DNA from: Berberis thunbergii
Lineage: Eukaryota > Streptophyta > Magnoliopsida > Ranunculales > Berberidaceae
Reading direction: 5' to 3'
NCBI GenBank assembly: GCA_003290165.1
Contig: QNQO01000195.1
Location: 1,116,001-1,180,000 of the forward strand
DNA: 64,000 nt
Below, piece by piece: positions 44,646-55,818 of the stretch. Every line of letters begins with the position of its first letter. The first letter of the stretch is position 1. The notes under the pieces are model-generated. The model worked only from the letters and a program-made list of their open reading frames with translations, searched no databases and had not been told where the DNA came from. The position numbers and the translations under genes are program-made.

Positions 44646-46769
44646 TCAAGTTGGTGCATGGAGATCCCGTATGCCCAACTTGCGAAGTAGATACTCATAT
44701 TGACGTTTGCCCAATGCTTTTGTGAAAATGTCAGCGAGTTGCTCACTGGATGGGACAAATGTGGGATTGATATGTCCAGCAACAATGTCATCACGGACAA
44801 AGTGACAATCGACCTCAATATGTTTTGTCCGTTCATGAAAAACGGGATTTTGAGATATATGAAGAGCCGCCTGACTATCACAATGAAGAGACATAGGACG
44901 TGTGTGAGGCATCCCGAGGCTAGCTAAAATAGCTTTAAGCCATTTCAACTCACATGTAGTCATAGCCATAGACCTATATTCCGCCTCTGCGGAGGAGCGG
45001 GATACAATATGTTGCTTCTTTGTCTTCCAAGATACCGGCGAGTTCCCAAGGAACACCGACCAACCAGTGAGGGACCGCCGAGTCAAAGGGCATCCGGCCC
45101 AATCAGCGTCACACCATCCATGTAACTGCATGTCACACTTACTACTCAAATGTATACCTTGACCTGGATTACCTTTTAAGTACCGAACCACGCGCAAAGC
45201 GGCTTCCCATTGGTCCGCTCGAGGATGTTGCATAAATTGAGATAAAACATGAACACTATAAGATAATTCGGGTCGAGTGAAACACAAATAAATTAGTCGT
45301 CCCACCAAGCGACGGTAAGGCTCCGGGTCAGCGAGCTCTGGACTATTGGACAAGGCGAGTCGATGATTCTGTTCCAATGGCACCGCCGCGGGCCTTGCCC
45401 CTAGCAATCCGGCCTCAGAGATGATATCTAGCGCGTATTTGTGTTGACAAAGCACAAATCCATCCGGTTCGCGTGCCACTTCAACCCCCAAGAAATATTT
45501 TAAAGGACCCAGATCTTTCATATGGAAACAAACACTGAGGTAACCCTTGAATTTCTGTATATCCCCCGGATTACGCCCAGAGATGATAAGGTCGTCGACA
45601 TAGACAAGAACACTGAGCTGAACCGCACCTCTTTGTAGAGTAAATAAAGAATAATCTGAATAAGATTGCCGAAAACCATAATTCTTCAAAGCAGTCGACA
45701 GTTTAGCAAACCAGCATCGGGGTGCCTGCTTCAGCCCATATAATGATTTCTTAAGCTTGCACACCTTTCGAGAAGTCCCCACCTGAAAACCAGGTGGTAA
45801 TTTCATGTATACCTCCTCCGTAAGGTCACCATGTAGAAAGGCATTATGAACATCCATCTGATGGACTTCCCAATTCTTGGCAGCCGCAATAGCAAGAAAG
45901 ACCCGTACTGTAACCATCTTAGCTACTGGAGCAAAAGTCTCTGTATAATCAACTCCTTCAACTTGATGATTGCCAAGAATAACCAGCCGAGCCTTCAATC
46001 GTTCAATGGTCCCATCAGAGTTATACTTGATCTTGTATACCCACTTGCATCCTAGAGCTTTCTTTCCTTGTGGCAAGTCGGCTACAACCCAGGTTTCATT
46101 AATCTCAAGAGCCTCAATTTCTCGTCGCATGGCATCCCTCCAGCGGCTGTCTTTCACGGCCTCAGAATAACACACAGGTTCCCGATTTGCTGTCAAGGCT
46201 GCAAGAAAATGTCTATGTCGCATAGAAAAATTATCACAATTCACATAATGTGCTATAGGATAGGGTGTACCTGAGGAATGCCGAGGTACGGGTGAAGCGG
46301 GTACGGATGGACTCATTTTCCGAATGGTATGAGTAACATAATCACGGAGTCGTACCGAGGCTTGCCTTCTGCGTTGACCCCTGCCCAACACATCTTCTTG
46401 ACTAGCGTCCGGGTTGTCCTCCTGGTTCGCACAAACCGGCTGCCCAGCAGCAGCCTCATCCGGCTGTACAATCACCTCGGCACCAGCATTTGCCCCATCC
46501 TCGGCACACGTCGACTGCCCAACAGCCCTATTTGGCTGAACAAACTCCTCAGCACACGTCGGCTGCCCAGCATCCCCATCTGGTTGTACAAACTCCTCAG
46601 CACCCTCCCTCAAAACAACCGTAGATGTCTCATCAAAGTCCTCATGAACCGCCTCAATATTAGGCAGACCATCGTGATCTAAATTAAAATGATCTGCAAA
46701 GGGAAAAACTCCTTCCGAGAATACAACATGACGAAAAACAAAGAAGTCTCGTTTCTCCAAGTCATACAA
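44646..46769 (-). pseudogene. Copia RT-RNase H frame of the third element
   Basis: The 707-residue frame begins in the integrase tail (LEKRDFFVFRHVVFSEG) and includes an Ala/Gln/Pro-rich linker. RT shows LKARLVILGNHQVEGVDY, QMDVHNAFLHGDLTEEVYM, YGLKQAPRCWFAKL and catalytic YVDDLIISG. RNase H shows GWCDADWAGCP, RSSAEAEYRSMA, CDSQAALHISQ and RTKHIEVDCHFVRD. The frame itself is intact, but it is separated from the upstream integrase by a frameshift near 46840-46850. Confidence 0.93.
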
Positions 46770-48310
46770 ACGCCATCCCTTTTTTCCATACGGGTACCCA
46801 ACAAAGACGCACCTTCGACTTCTACTGGCAAACTTATCTCATGTCTGTACATGCGCATAACACAAGGACCCCAAAATGCGCAAGTGATCATAAGTGGGTG
46901 TGCTGCCGTATAGAACACTATAGGGTGTTTTCCATTCAAGACCAAGGAGGGAGTCCTATTTATCAAGTATCCAGCCGTCAACACACATTCTCCCCAAAAC
47001 TCAATAGGAAGAGAGCCCTGAAAACGCAGCGCCCGAGCTACATTCAAAATATGTTGGTGTTTTCTTTCAACCGGCCCATTTTGTTGAGGTGTTCCCACAC
47101 AAGATGTTTGAAAAACAATCCCGTGATCAAGAAAATATTGTCGCAGACAAGTGAATTCAGTCCCGTTATCACTCCGCAAGATTTTGACCTCTTTATCAAA
47201 TTGTCTCTTAACCATTGAAAAAAACATTTAAAGAGTATGAGAGACCTCTTTCTTATCAACAAGTAAGTAAATCCATACAGCACGGGAAAAATCATCAACA
47301 ATGGTCAAGAAATAAGAAGCACCACAAGAAGAAGTCGTTCTATAAGGTCCCCATAGATCAGTGTGAATAAGTTCAAAAATGGTCGTAGCTTTATGTTCAC
47401 TGACAGGAAACTTATTTCTACTTTGCTTTGCCCTCTGACAGACATCACAATTTTTATTCAAACGATTTTTCGTTTCACTAAAACTTACTTCGGGAACTAA
47501 CTTTGTTACTTGTAGGGATGGATGACCCAGTCGCTGGTGCCATAGATCAAGAGACACCACATTATTGGCCTTTATTGCGTGAACCTGTGGCAGCCCCCGG
47601 AAGAAATAGAGTCCATCCCGTCGTTCACCCGCACCAATCAGCATCCTCGAAGTGCGGTCCTGTATAACACACAGATCATTAGTGAATTGGACAAAACAGT
47701 TATAGTGATCAGTTAATTGCGACACAGAAATTAAATTGCAAGTTAGCCCTGGCACATAAAGAACATTTTTCAAACAGAAATTTCTTTCAAGAGTGACCGT
47801 CCCCTCTTTAGTGGCGATAACACTACTCCCATCTGGCAATCCCACGGGACATTGAGCAATCGCCTTTAAGTCACGGAGATCCCCGATCGTGCCAGTCATG
47901 TGATTCGAGGCTCCTGTGTCAATAATCCAAGGCTTACCAGTCATCTTATCGATCATTGCGGATTTTGACCCGCCCAGCATTTGGAGGAGTGTCTGCCACT
48001 GATCGGTATTCAGCCCAGGCAGTGGAGATGTATCTGTCTCGGTCACTCCTGCCCCAGCAGAACCTGTTTGAGCAACGTTGGCACGATGCGTACCCTTGGT
48101 TCCTCGACCACGGCCTCGAAGACTTGACTGGCCTCTACCGCGACCAGCACCAGCACTTTTCCCATCACTTCGGGGTCGGTCACCCCACCATTCTGGATAT
48201 CCGTGCAAGGCAAAACAATTGTTAGATTCATGCCCCGTCCTTTTACAGTGGGAACACACCGTACTAGATTTATCCTTTTCGTCAAGACGAGTTCGTGTGG
48301 CAAGGGCCAT
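46679..48310 (-). pseudogene. Copia nucleocapsid, protease and integrase of the third element
   Basis: The stretch from 48310 has a CCHC zinc knuckle (CSHCKRTGHESNNC), a Gly/Arg-rich linker and the aspartic protease (WIIDTGASNHMTG). After these come the GAG-pre-integrase zinc finger (LWHQRLGHPS, CDVCQRAKQ) and the integrase start (DDFSRAVWIYLLVDKKEV). A TAA at 47228-47230 stops it. The same frame continues with SDNGTEF and TPQQNGPVERKHQHILN, then goes out of frame near 46850. Confidence 0.92.
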
Positions 48311-48352
48311 AATTTCCCCGCGTTCTTCCTTGCCGCGAGCGATTTGCTTTAC

Positions 48353-49033
48353 TCACTCCTCTTGAATGAGAATTGAGTATACCTTGTTCAAGTTTGGCAA
48401 CGGATCTTGAGCCAGTATATTGGATCTCACTGTTCCGTACAAATTGTCATCCAAACCCATAAGAAACAAATGTACTTTTTCTTCCTCCCGTTTTTTCTCC
48501 AGAATAGAAGCGAGATTGCATGTACACTTCCCGCACTTGCATGTTGGCAATTGTTCGAAATTACCTAGTTCATCCCACAGTTGCTTGAGTCGCCCATAGT
48601 AATCCATTATGGTCAGCCCCTTCTATTTGCAGTCTGCAAGATCTGATTTCAGTTGTTGAATCCGTGGTCCGTTAGTAATGGAGAATCGATCCTTGATATC
48701 ATTCCAGAGATCCTGCGCTATTTCCACATGAGAGATAGTGGAGCGTAGCGTAGGTTCGATGGTATTTCGGATCCAGGACACTAAAAGAGAGTTGATAGTC
48801 CACCAGTCTTCGAGGTCTCGTGACTGCTCGCCAGGTTGTGTGATAGTTCCGTCAATGAACCCGAATTTCTTCCGAGCCCTTAAGGCCGTTCGAAACGAAC
48901 GAGCCCATTCATCATAATTGTCCCCTTTCAATTGAACCTGAGTAATTGAAAGTCCAGGATTATCAAGGGAAGTGATGTCATAAGGTGAAATCGTCTTCCG
49001 AGTTTCACCAGTAGAGATTTCACCGCCAGCCAT
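48353..49033 (-). pseudogene. Copia gag of the third element, two in-frame stops
   Basis: The first part (49033-48623) has the plant copia gag N-terminus (LDNPGLSITQVQLKGDNYDE, WARSFRTALRARKKFGFIDG). It is stopped by TAG at 48623-48625. The same frame resumes at MDYYGRLKQLWDEL and runs to a TGA at 48353-48355 before the nucleocapsid part. Both stops could come from C-to-T changes in Gln and Arg codons (inference). Confidence 0.9.
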
Positions 49034-49047
49034 GATCGGTGTTTAGA

Positions 49048-49078
<31 letters not shown>

Positions 49079-49681
49079 TCCCTTCTTTTTTTCTTTTTCT
49101 TTTTTCGTTTCTTTTCTTTCTTTTACTGATGCAATACACAAACAGAGAAACAAAACAAACAAATTTTTTTTTACAGAGAAACGCAGAAAGGAGTAAAGTT
49201 GCGTCTGCTCTGATCTCTTCTCGCTGAGACAGAGAAATGAGAGGAAGGAGACAGAGAAAGGAGTCTGTGGCGTCTCTTCTCGCTGGTTTCTTCTCTTCTC
49301 GCTGGTTTCTTCTCTTCCTCTCGGTGTGATGGCGACGGTTCCTGGAGCTCTTGAAGCAGATCTTGAAGCAGAGACAGAGACAGAAAGGTTCAGTTCTTCG
49401 GCAATGGAAGCCGAAAGGTTCGGTTCCGCAAGGTTCACCGTTCAGGTTCGATTAGGATCGATTAGAATCGATTAGAATTGATTAGGATCGATCAGGTTCC
49501 TGGAGCTTCGATCACGATCGATTAGAGTTTCGATCAGATCTGAATCGCACAGATTCGTCGATCAGGCCGAGGTTCTTCTTCTGCGTTCCTTCTTATTCAA
49601 AGAAACCCTTTTCATTCAAAGAGGTTTCGATCAGGTATCTGTTCTCCCTTTATGATACTCGTATGATAGGCTCTGATACCA

Positions 49682-49905
49682 TGATAAGATGTTAGACACA
49701 AAGGAAATGATTTGTGTGTATTGTGTTGTCTTTCTCATTCACAATCTCCTGTTTATATACAAACTAATTCAGAGAATATTGTGAGAATATTCACAATATA
49801 ATCTGTTAATTTCCTTAAAACTATTATACAATATTGACTCTATAAGCAACCTTCCTAATACACATATTCCCAATCAATTAGGATATTCGTAATATATTCT
49901 CAATA
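49682..49905 (-). repeat. 5' LTR of the third copia element
   Basis: 224 bp with the primer-binding site directly inside and the target duplication TCATC directly outside. Confidence 0.93.
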
Positions 49906-49910
49906 TCATC

Positions 49911-51690
49911 TGTTAACAAGGGTAAAAGTTTATGGCACCCAATAAGACTCCACAAAACATAAAACTATCACTTCTTCTTGACGATGTTGCAGTTGATTAC
50001 CATGTGCATGTACTAATTATATTTTGCCAGCGAAAGGATGTCAGGAACTCGAAAAAACATGCTAAGCATGTGCTTTCGCCGCGTCCTACGTCAAATTGCT
50101 AGGCTTTATCCTTTCATTTTGATTCCATCACATGGAAAGTTCCTGTCAAAGGCTCAATGGTTACAGCACAACGTGACATTCACAACAAACCATAAGACCC
50201 CAACAAGCTACAAGTTATGAAAGCGATACCCATGGTGTTTGAGAACAATATATCTCGATTCTCTACCAGCAACAACGCGGGAGTAGTCTTCTCCCCATCG
50301 TATGACAATGAACTATGATTGGATTGATGATTTTTATGACAGACTTGTCTGCCATTAATTGTGCATAACTCCTACAACACGGGAATTTTTGTCCTTTACC
50401 ATGGCATGTTCTAGTATATTAAATTTGTAAGTTTAACACTATTTCTAACCTCAACGAATGATTTCTTCTGTTTGTGAGAACACCTCTCAAGAAATACTAA
50501 ATGGGTGTCTCCCCAAAATGGTCCCCTCCCCTCCCCTCCCTTCCCTTCCCCTCCAAGAGGTAACTCACCTTATTCTGAAGTGCATGTAAGGAGCTTCAGA
50601 ACATAAAAGCCTGGAAGTTTTCTCAACCTTCTCTTTTTTTGCTCTGAAAAACCTCATCAGTGAGCTCAAGAGTACCAAAGTAGTCATCTTCGTTTGGAAA
50701 ATGACCCAATATTAATTTCTATTGGATACTGATCGATGAGGTTGCTTATAGAAAACTTGTGTTGTCTGTTGTTACAGCGCAAGTGTGGTCCCCGGTTTAA
50801 GGGTTTATGGAAACCCTAATCCTAACTCCATAAGTAACCTTAGTCAACTTAGAAGACTTTTAAGACATATAAAGTTATAAACATGGATGGAGACTGGCAT
50901 GAACCCTAGAAAATGACTTCATTGGGTGTTGTAGCATCCTTGGTGGATCTAGTGTTTGTGATTTCTTGAATGTTTTAGTTTATTAAGTTGAGTTCCAACT
51001 TCTCCATATTGTGTTGTGTCATGTGCACACATTAACCATCATCATTTAGGAAAAGTGGATAAACCATACTGAAGAAACTAAGGTTTTTGTTTTTCAAAGG
51101 GGTAAACAGAAAGAAACATATTGTTATCATCATATAGACTAACATATATATTAGATCCAATATCAAATCATCAGACATGTCTCACCACCCAAGTTTGATT
51201 GAAAACAACATATTGCGGATCCATGCGATGAATTATCTCCATGTAATTAATATTTCAATTAAGAATACTGATTGAGAGGGATTGTATACTGACCTTTGAC
51301 ACTTTGGTCTCTTCTTACAAACTATGCTTCAACAGTGATTCATCCCCTTCATCTCCAACGTATTGGGATCAAGATCAAGATCATAAAAAGTGATTAGCAA
51401 TTGCTAGCTCAATACTAATGGAGAACAATGGAATAGACTACAAACCTTTGAATTCATTTCCTACAAAGAAATTCTCTAGCAAAACATGGTAGTTTGAGAT
51501 AGAGGATATAAAGATCAACTTTGAATGGAAATAACAATGAAACTCTAGCAAAAAAACTAGATTTCCTAAGCCCAAACAAGTAAATCACCCGTGTAACTAA
51601 AAACGTTTAGTTACTTTCCTATTGTCTTGTTGTTCAACATAAATTTAATCGAGGACCAAAGATATTACTGTTACATGATGAATGATCCAC
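49911..51690. other. Intergenic DNA, with a C-rich microsatellite
   Basis: No gene is recognised. A (CCCCT)n-like run occurs at about 50524-50555. The end next to 51690 should include the NF-YB 3' UTR. Confidence 0.5.
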
Positions 51691-51695
51691 AGGAC

Positions 51696-52220
51696 CTAAA
51701 ATTGCCTTGAACTAGAGCTATAACCCCTTTTCATCACATTAAACTCCAAGTCATCAGGACCTAGATTTTGGTTCCTTGATTGATCATTCGCAAGGACAGA
51801 AGGTTCACCTTTCTCTTCACTATTGTAAGCTTTATTTTGACTAGCTTTCTCTCCTTCTGTTTCCCTAAACTTATGCAAGTACCTCTTCAAAGGCTCAGCA
51901 TAATCATCAAAACCCAATGTTCCAAGAGCCCAACAAACATCGTCTCCATTAACTGTCTTCCGCTTCTCCCTCTTACACTTTTCAGAAGCTTCACCGGTAA
52001 CAAAGCTTATGAACTCAGACACACACTCTTGCATGGTTTCTTTTGATTCCTTGGAGATCTTAGCATTGGGTGGTAAGGTTTGCTTCATAATCCTCCCTAC
52101 GTTGGCTATTGGTAGCAACCGATCTTGCTCCTTGCTGCCACCATCATCACTTGTATTTGCTCCTGAAAAATTGTACTTGTGAGAATCAGAGCTATGATCC
52201 TGATCCATGTTATTGACCAT
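51696..52220 (-). CDS. NF-YB (HAP3) subunit of the CCAAT-binding factor, non-LEC1 type
   Basis: A single-exon gene of 174 residues, as is usual for this NF-YB subgroup. The histone-fold core spans about residues 32-121: [92 protein letters not shown] pairs with NF-YC through the histone fold, and the dimer binds NF-YA or CONSTANS-like proteins to act on promoters (known for the family). The position that is Asp in LEC1-type proteins is Lys here (ISKESKE), so it is non-LEC1. The wording GDDVCWA and LGFDDYA is closest in my memory to Arabidopsis NF-YB5. The N- and C-terminal arms are short and not conserved. The start MVNNMDQD is the first in-frame ATG. Confidence 0.92.
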   Translation of the reverse strand: MVNNMDQDHSSDSHKYNFSGANTSDDGGSKEQDRLLPIANVGRIMKQTLPPNAKISKESKETMQECVSEFISFVTGEASEKCKREKRKTVNGDDVCWALGTLGFDDYAEPLKRYLHKFRETEGEKASQNKAYNSEEKGEPSVLANDQSRNQNLGPDDLEFNVMKRGYSSSSRQF

Positions 52221-52297
52221 TTCCCAAACAAGTACACTTGATGATGATTATCTGAATATAGACATGTGGTCCGCTCCATTGATCTCAACCTCACTTC

Positions 52298-52303
52298 TAT
52301 ATA
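52298..52303 (-). promoter_or_regulatory. TATA box candidate of NF-YB
   Basis: On the minus strand CTATATAG lies about 80 nt upstream of the ATG, so transcription would start near 52265. Confidence 0.45.
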
Positions 52304-52695
52304 GGTAGACCGTAGACCGTATATATACATGTACATACGAATGCGCGTGAATGATGATGTAATAGATTCGGTCATGACATGGCTCATACCGGATGTCTTG
52401 TAGTCGAAGTGGCATGACAGGACGCCACCATGGCGTGCGCTTCTCGTTTGGTCACCATGCTTCAGGTGGAATCCCAAGTGCACAAAGACACTAGACAATG
52501 TTAGGATGATCATGAGTTTACATGTTATAGGCCTTGCTTGCTTAGTATTGAGGATGTTGATAGGGTTTGGCACAAAGCTTGCAGCCTACAAGCTCACCAA
52601 AAAGAACCAAATCCATACATAATCTTACTATCCAAATGGTCCCCTCTTAATCATACACTTAAGTTTGATTAAACAATGTTTATATGGTACCTGCA

Positions 52696-53005
52696 CACTA
52701 CACCATATTGGCATTTTTGTAACACCCTCCAAAACAGTATCACTTTTGAAGTGTAACAATTCACCTAACAACTTTACACATTTTCACAAACAAAATGATA
52801 CAATAATAATATCACCATGAAGAGTATCATTATAAAAGTGATACTATTCATGGTGATCCAACTTATTGTATCATTTTTTTTGTGTTACTGTTTTTCATTT
52901 TTTTGACTAAATTTAGTTTTGATTTGAAATTATTTGGTGAATTGTAACATCTAAAAAGTGATACTGTTTTGAAAGATGTTACAAAAGTGCCAATTTGGTG
53001 TAGTG
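52696..53005. mobile_element. CACTA-type MITE, 310 bp
   Basis: It starts CACTACACCATATTGGC and ends, inverted, CCAATTTGGTGTAGTG. The arms (TTGTAACA, AACAGTATCACTTTT, TAACAATTCACC and their inverses) extend about 70 bp. The 3-bp target duplication GCA (52693-52695 and 53006-53008) fits the CACTA/EnSpm superfamily. It lies about 475 bp upstream of the NF-YB start codon. Confidence 0.88.
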
Positions 53006-53008
53006 GCA

Positions 53009-53580
53009 GCTATGGATGTTCATCTTGGTGATCCTTTGAAACCAAACCAAATTTTACCTAAAAGAAGGTTTTAATGGTTTAGTGCAAACCCTACTTGTTA
53101 GATAAGTTAGATACTTTGATTACCTACTCTCTAGGGTTTGTTGTGTCTCCATCCAACATAGTTTTTGTTCTCAAGGTAAGACCTTTGGGTGATACTTGCG
53201 ATTTGAAAATGCAAATCTATATTATTATCCCTAAGATTAGACCTTGCAATGATGGTTGATTGGATCCACACTACTGTTTTATTAAGGGTTACTCAAAAAG
53301 GGCAAGTACCTAGCTATTAAATTACACACTTACAAGAGAAAGAACTTCTATTACTTAATCCAAGATTAAACATTTTAAATCTGTGAATTATAGTGGTCTT
53401 GGTATGAAATAAAATGGAAAATCAGACCTTAGATGCTAGAAGGATTGAGACCCAAGGTTTAGGATCTTAGCCTTGTCACCAACACATTGGTGACTTTTTG
53501 AGTTTGTATAAATAAGATAGAAAAAAGTTAAAGGAGAAACAACAAAGGAAAAGACATCACTATGGGTATGCCAAACATGC
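53009..53580. other. AT-rich intergenic stretch
   Basis: No gene or repeat is recognised between the CACTA MITE and the 53-bp duplication. Confidence 0.5.
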
Positions 53581-53583
53581 TTT

Positions 53584-53689
53584 TTATAAACATTAGTTAA
53601 GGAGTATTGTAGGGTTTATGCTTTACCATTTTTATGTTATAAACATTAGTTAAGGAGTATTGTAGGGTTTATGCTTTACCATTTTTATG
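53584..53689 (+). repeat. 53-bp perfect tandem duplication
   Basis: The unit 53584-53636 (TTATAAACATTAGTTAAGGA and onward) is followed without a gap by an identical unit 53637-53689. The identity suggests a recent event or an assembly artefact. Confidence 0.93.
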
Positions 53690-55818
53690 ATATAGTACAA
53701 CTATATCATATGAACAAAACAAAAATGCCTCACTTGATTTATTTAAGGTATAGAATTGGTCCCACCATAAAAAGCCCAGTAAAAAAAAAAATTGATCCAA
53801 TCTCCGTGATATCACAAATCCAGGGTTAAAACCCTGCTGGGGCATTAGAGTGGAAGGGGTCAAGGGATAAAAAAAAATTAAACAAAAAGAAGCTTGATGT
53901 AACACTCGTTGAAAAAATTATGTCTTAATTAGTCTGCAGTTTAATAAAATTTGGAATCCAGTTGTGAGGATGGATTAAAAGATAAAGTAATACAACCATT
54001 TCTCTTTGGTTAACCAAGAAAAAAGAGATATCATATGGATTCACGCTTCAATAATATTGTTGTTTTCATTGCATTTTAAGTGGCAAGTTGTTTAATGTAA
54101 TTATGAGCTGACATCCTAAAATACATTGTGCTGTGAAAAAATGCTATGAGGATTAAAACGATGCTTAGTTCTACTTAATAGTTGGTTTTTCATTATTCTC
54201 CCCTCAATCGAAATTCCTCGTTATAGTTTTGCGTTATAATTCATCAAGTGTGTGTGTATATATATATATACCAGTTTTGATTAAAAAGTAACAGTCTTTA
54301 GATGTTATTGATTGTATTGCCTCCGTGGCTGTGGTCCTGCAGTATTGCATTCGGCATGCTAGAGTCGCCCATGAGTAAACTATTCAGCCAGCTTCCAGCT
54401 TGAACAAGAAAGAGAGCTGTCGCATAACATTTTGCCATGGTATTGTTAATGACTTTTCCAGCAATTTTGAAGGCCATTTGTTCCAGAATCTGACCATGAA
54501 CATCAACCGTAAAAACTCTCACAGCACCCTGTTTAAATGCATCATAAGTAATTAAAATAGTGTTAGAGTCCACTGAAGGAAGGGTATTGTCTTCATCTCT
54601 ACAATTCAACCTATGGTACTGGGCAGTGAATAATTGGGCATGGATCAAGACAACTCTAGAATTCAAATTTCCAAAAGGATTTAGTCTCCTGTCAATATTT
54701 TTCCCGCTCACATCATGAAGGTTCAAGGAAGTGATTAAATCCCTTAGGTTACTCAAGCCAATGAAATTGCAAAAGGACTGAGGACCAATCCTCCTAGGAT
54801 GTCGGGAAGCGTATGTTCCGTCCTACCTATCAGCATCCTGTAAACCCTGAATGTTTAGTCTATTGCTGCAGGCTATGCTGTTAGAGTGACTATGCTTTCT
54901 CATCTGGGAATCAATTGCATCAATCTCCAAAATGGGATGAAAGTAATTGTATGATTCCTAGCCAGTATTATGATTTTGGGAGCCTGTCTTGTGGAGTGAG
55001 AAACCATTTTTTTCGACGAAAGACCATAGTTTGTAAAAAGCCTTGACAAACAATTGAGGGTTATGCTTGGATTTTCTAAAAATGCAATCATTTATGATGT
55101 TCCAAATTATTTGAATGATCGCAGTAAATAGAGCGTTTCATCTTCTAAGAGCACATGAGCCCCAATTGTTTCCCAATATAGGAGAATTGATGGATGGTAA
55201 CATCTCAAAATGACAGTGACAGAAAACACAAAGGTCTTCAATAGGCATGTGGAGACGAACCAAATTGGCTAGAAGCGGAACAATATTTTGGCTAAATTTT
55301 CAAAAAAAAAAACAAGGCTCAAGGAGGAGATTTGATGAGCCACAATTTTCAAAAGAGCTTAGTCCTATTGGGCAGTGGAAGTGGGTTTGAAGTAGAACTT
55401 TCAAGGTTTTCTCGGAGAAAAGCTTTGGTGGCATGCTTCACCGTGAATTCCCTTTTTTTTTGTAATAAATTTAAACAATCCTAGAAGGTCGAATGGTGAT
55501 GTTGAGGATGTCATTAACAACCAGAGCTGGAAAGGGGGTCAAAATAAGTTGCTCATTCCAGAGAAGCTCGTGGGGGGGGTGGGGGGGGGGGAGCCAAAGA
55601 TCCGGGATAGCGAGAATCTATCAGAGGGGTTAAGGGGGTACTGAGTTTGGATACAGTTCACAATAACAAGACAAGGTTTGACCCAGCTGTCTTCCCAAAT
55701 GTCAGTTTGACCACCTAAGAAGATTTGCCAGAAAATCCATTTTTCATCTTCTGAATAGCCTTTAGATAACCTCTCTAAGCAAATGAGACAACATATGGGT
55801 TTTTGGTGACCTGATAGA

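Larger units (their letters stand above)
44415..49905 (-). mobile_element. Young, full-length but disabled copia retrotransposon, 5491 bp
   Basis: LTRs of 224 bp (44415-44638 and 49682-49905) differ by one visible substitution. A perfect 5-bp target duplication TCATC flanks the element (44410-44414 and 49906-49910). On the minus strand the primer-binding site TGGTATCAGAGC (49670-49681) abuts the 5' LTR and a G-rich polypurine tract (44639-44646) precedes the 3' LTR. LTR termini are TA...CA. A long A-rich leader (the poly(T) on the plus strand at 49049-49075) precedes gag. Internal order is gag, protease, integrase, RT, RNase H. It is related to the element at 39752-43369. Confidence 0.95.

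Noticed and set aside
46329..46682. Plus-strand open frames within the copia elements (also 41693-42082 and 46841-47218)
   Set aside because: Mirror frames of the minus-strand polyprotein.
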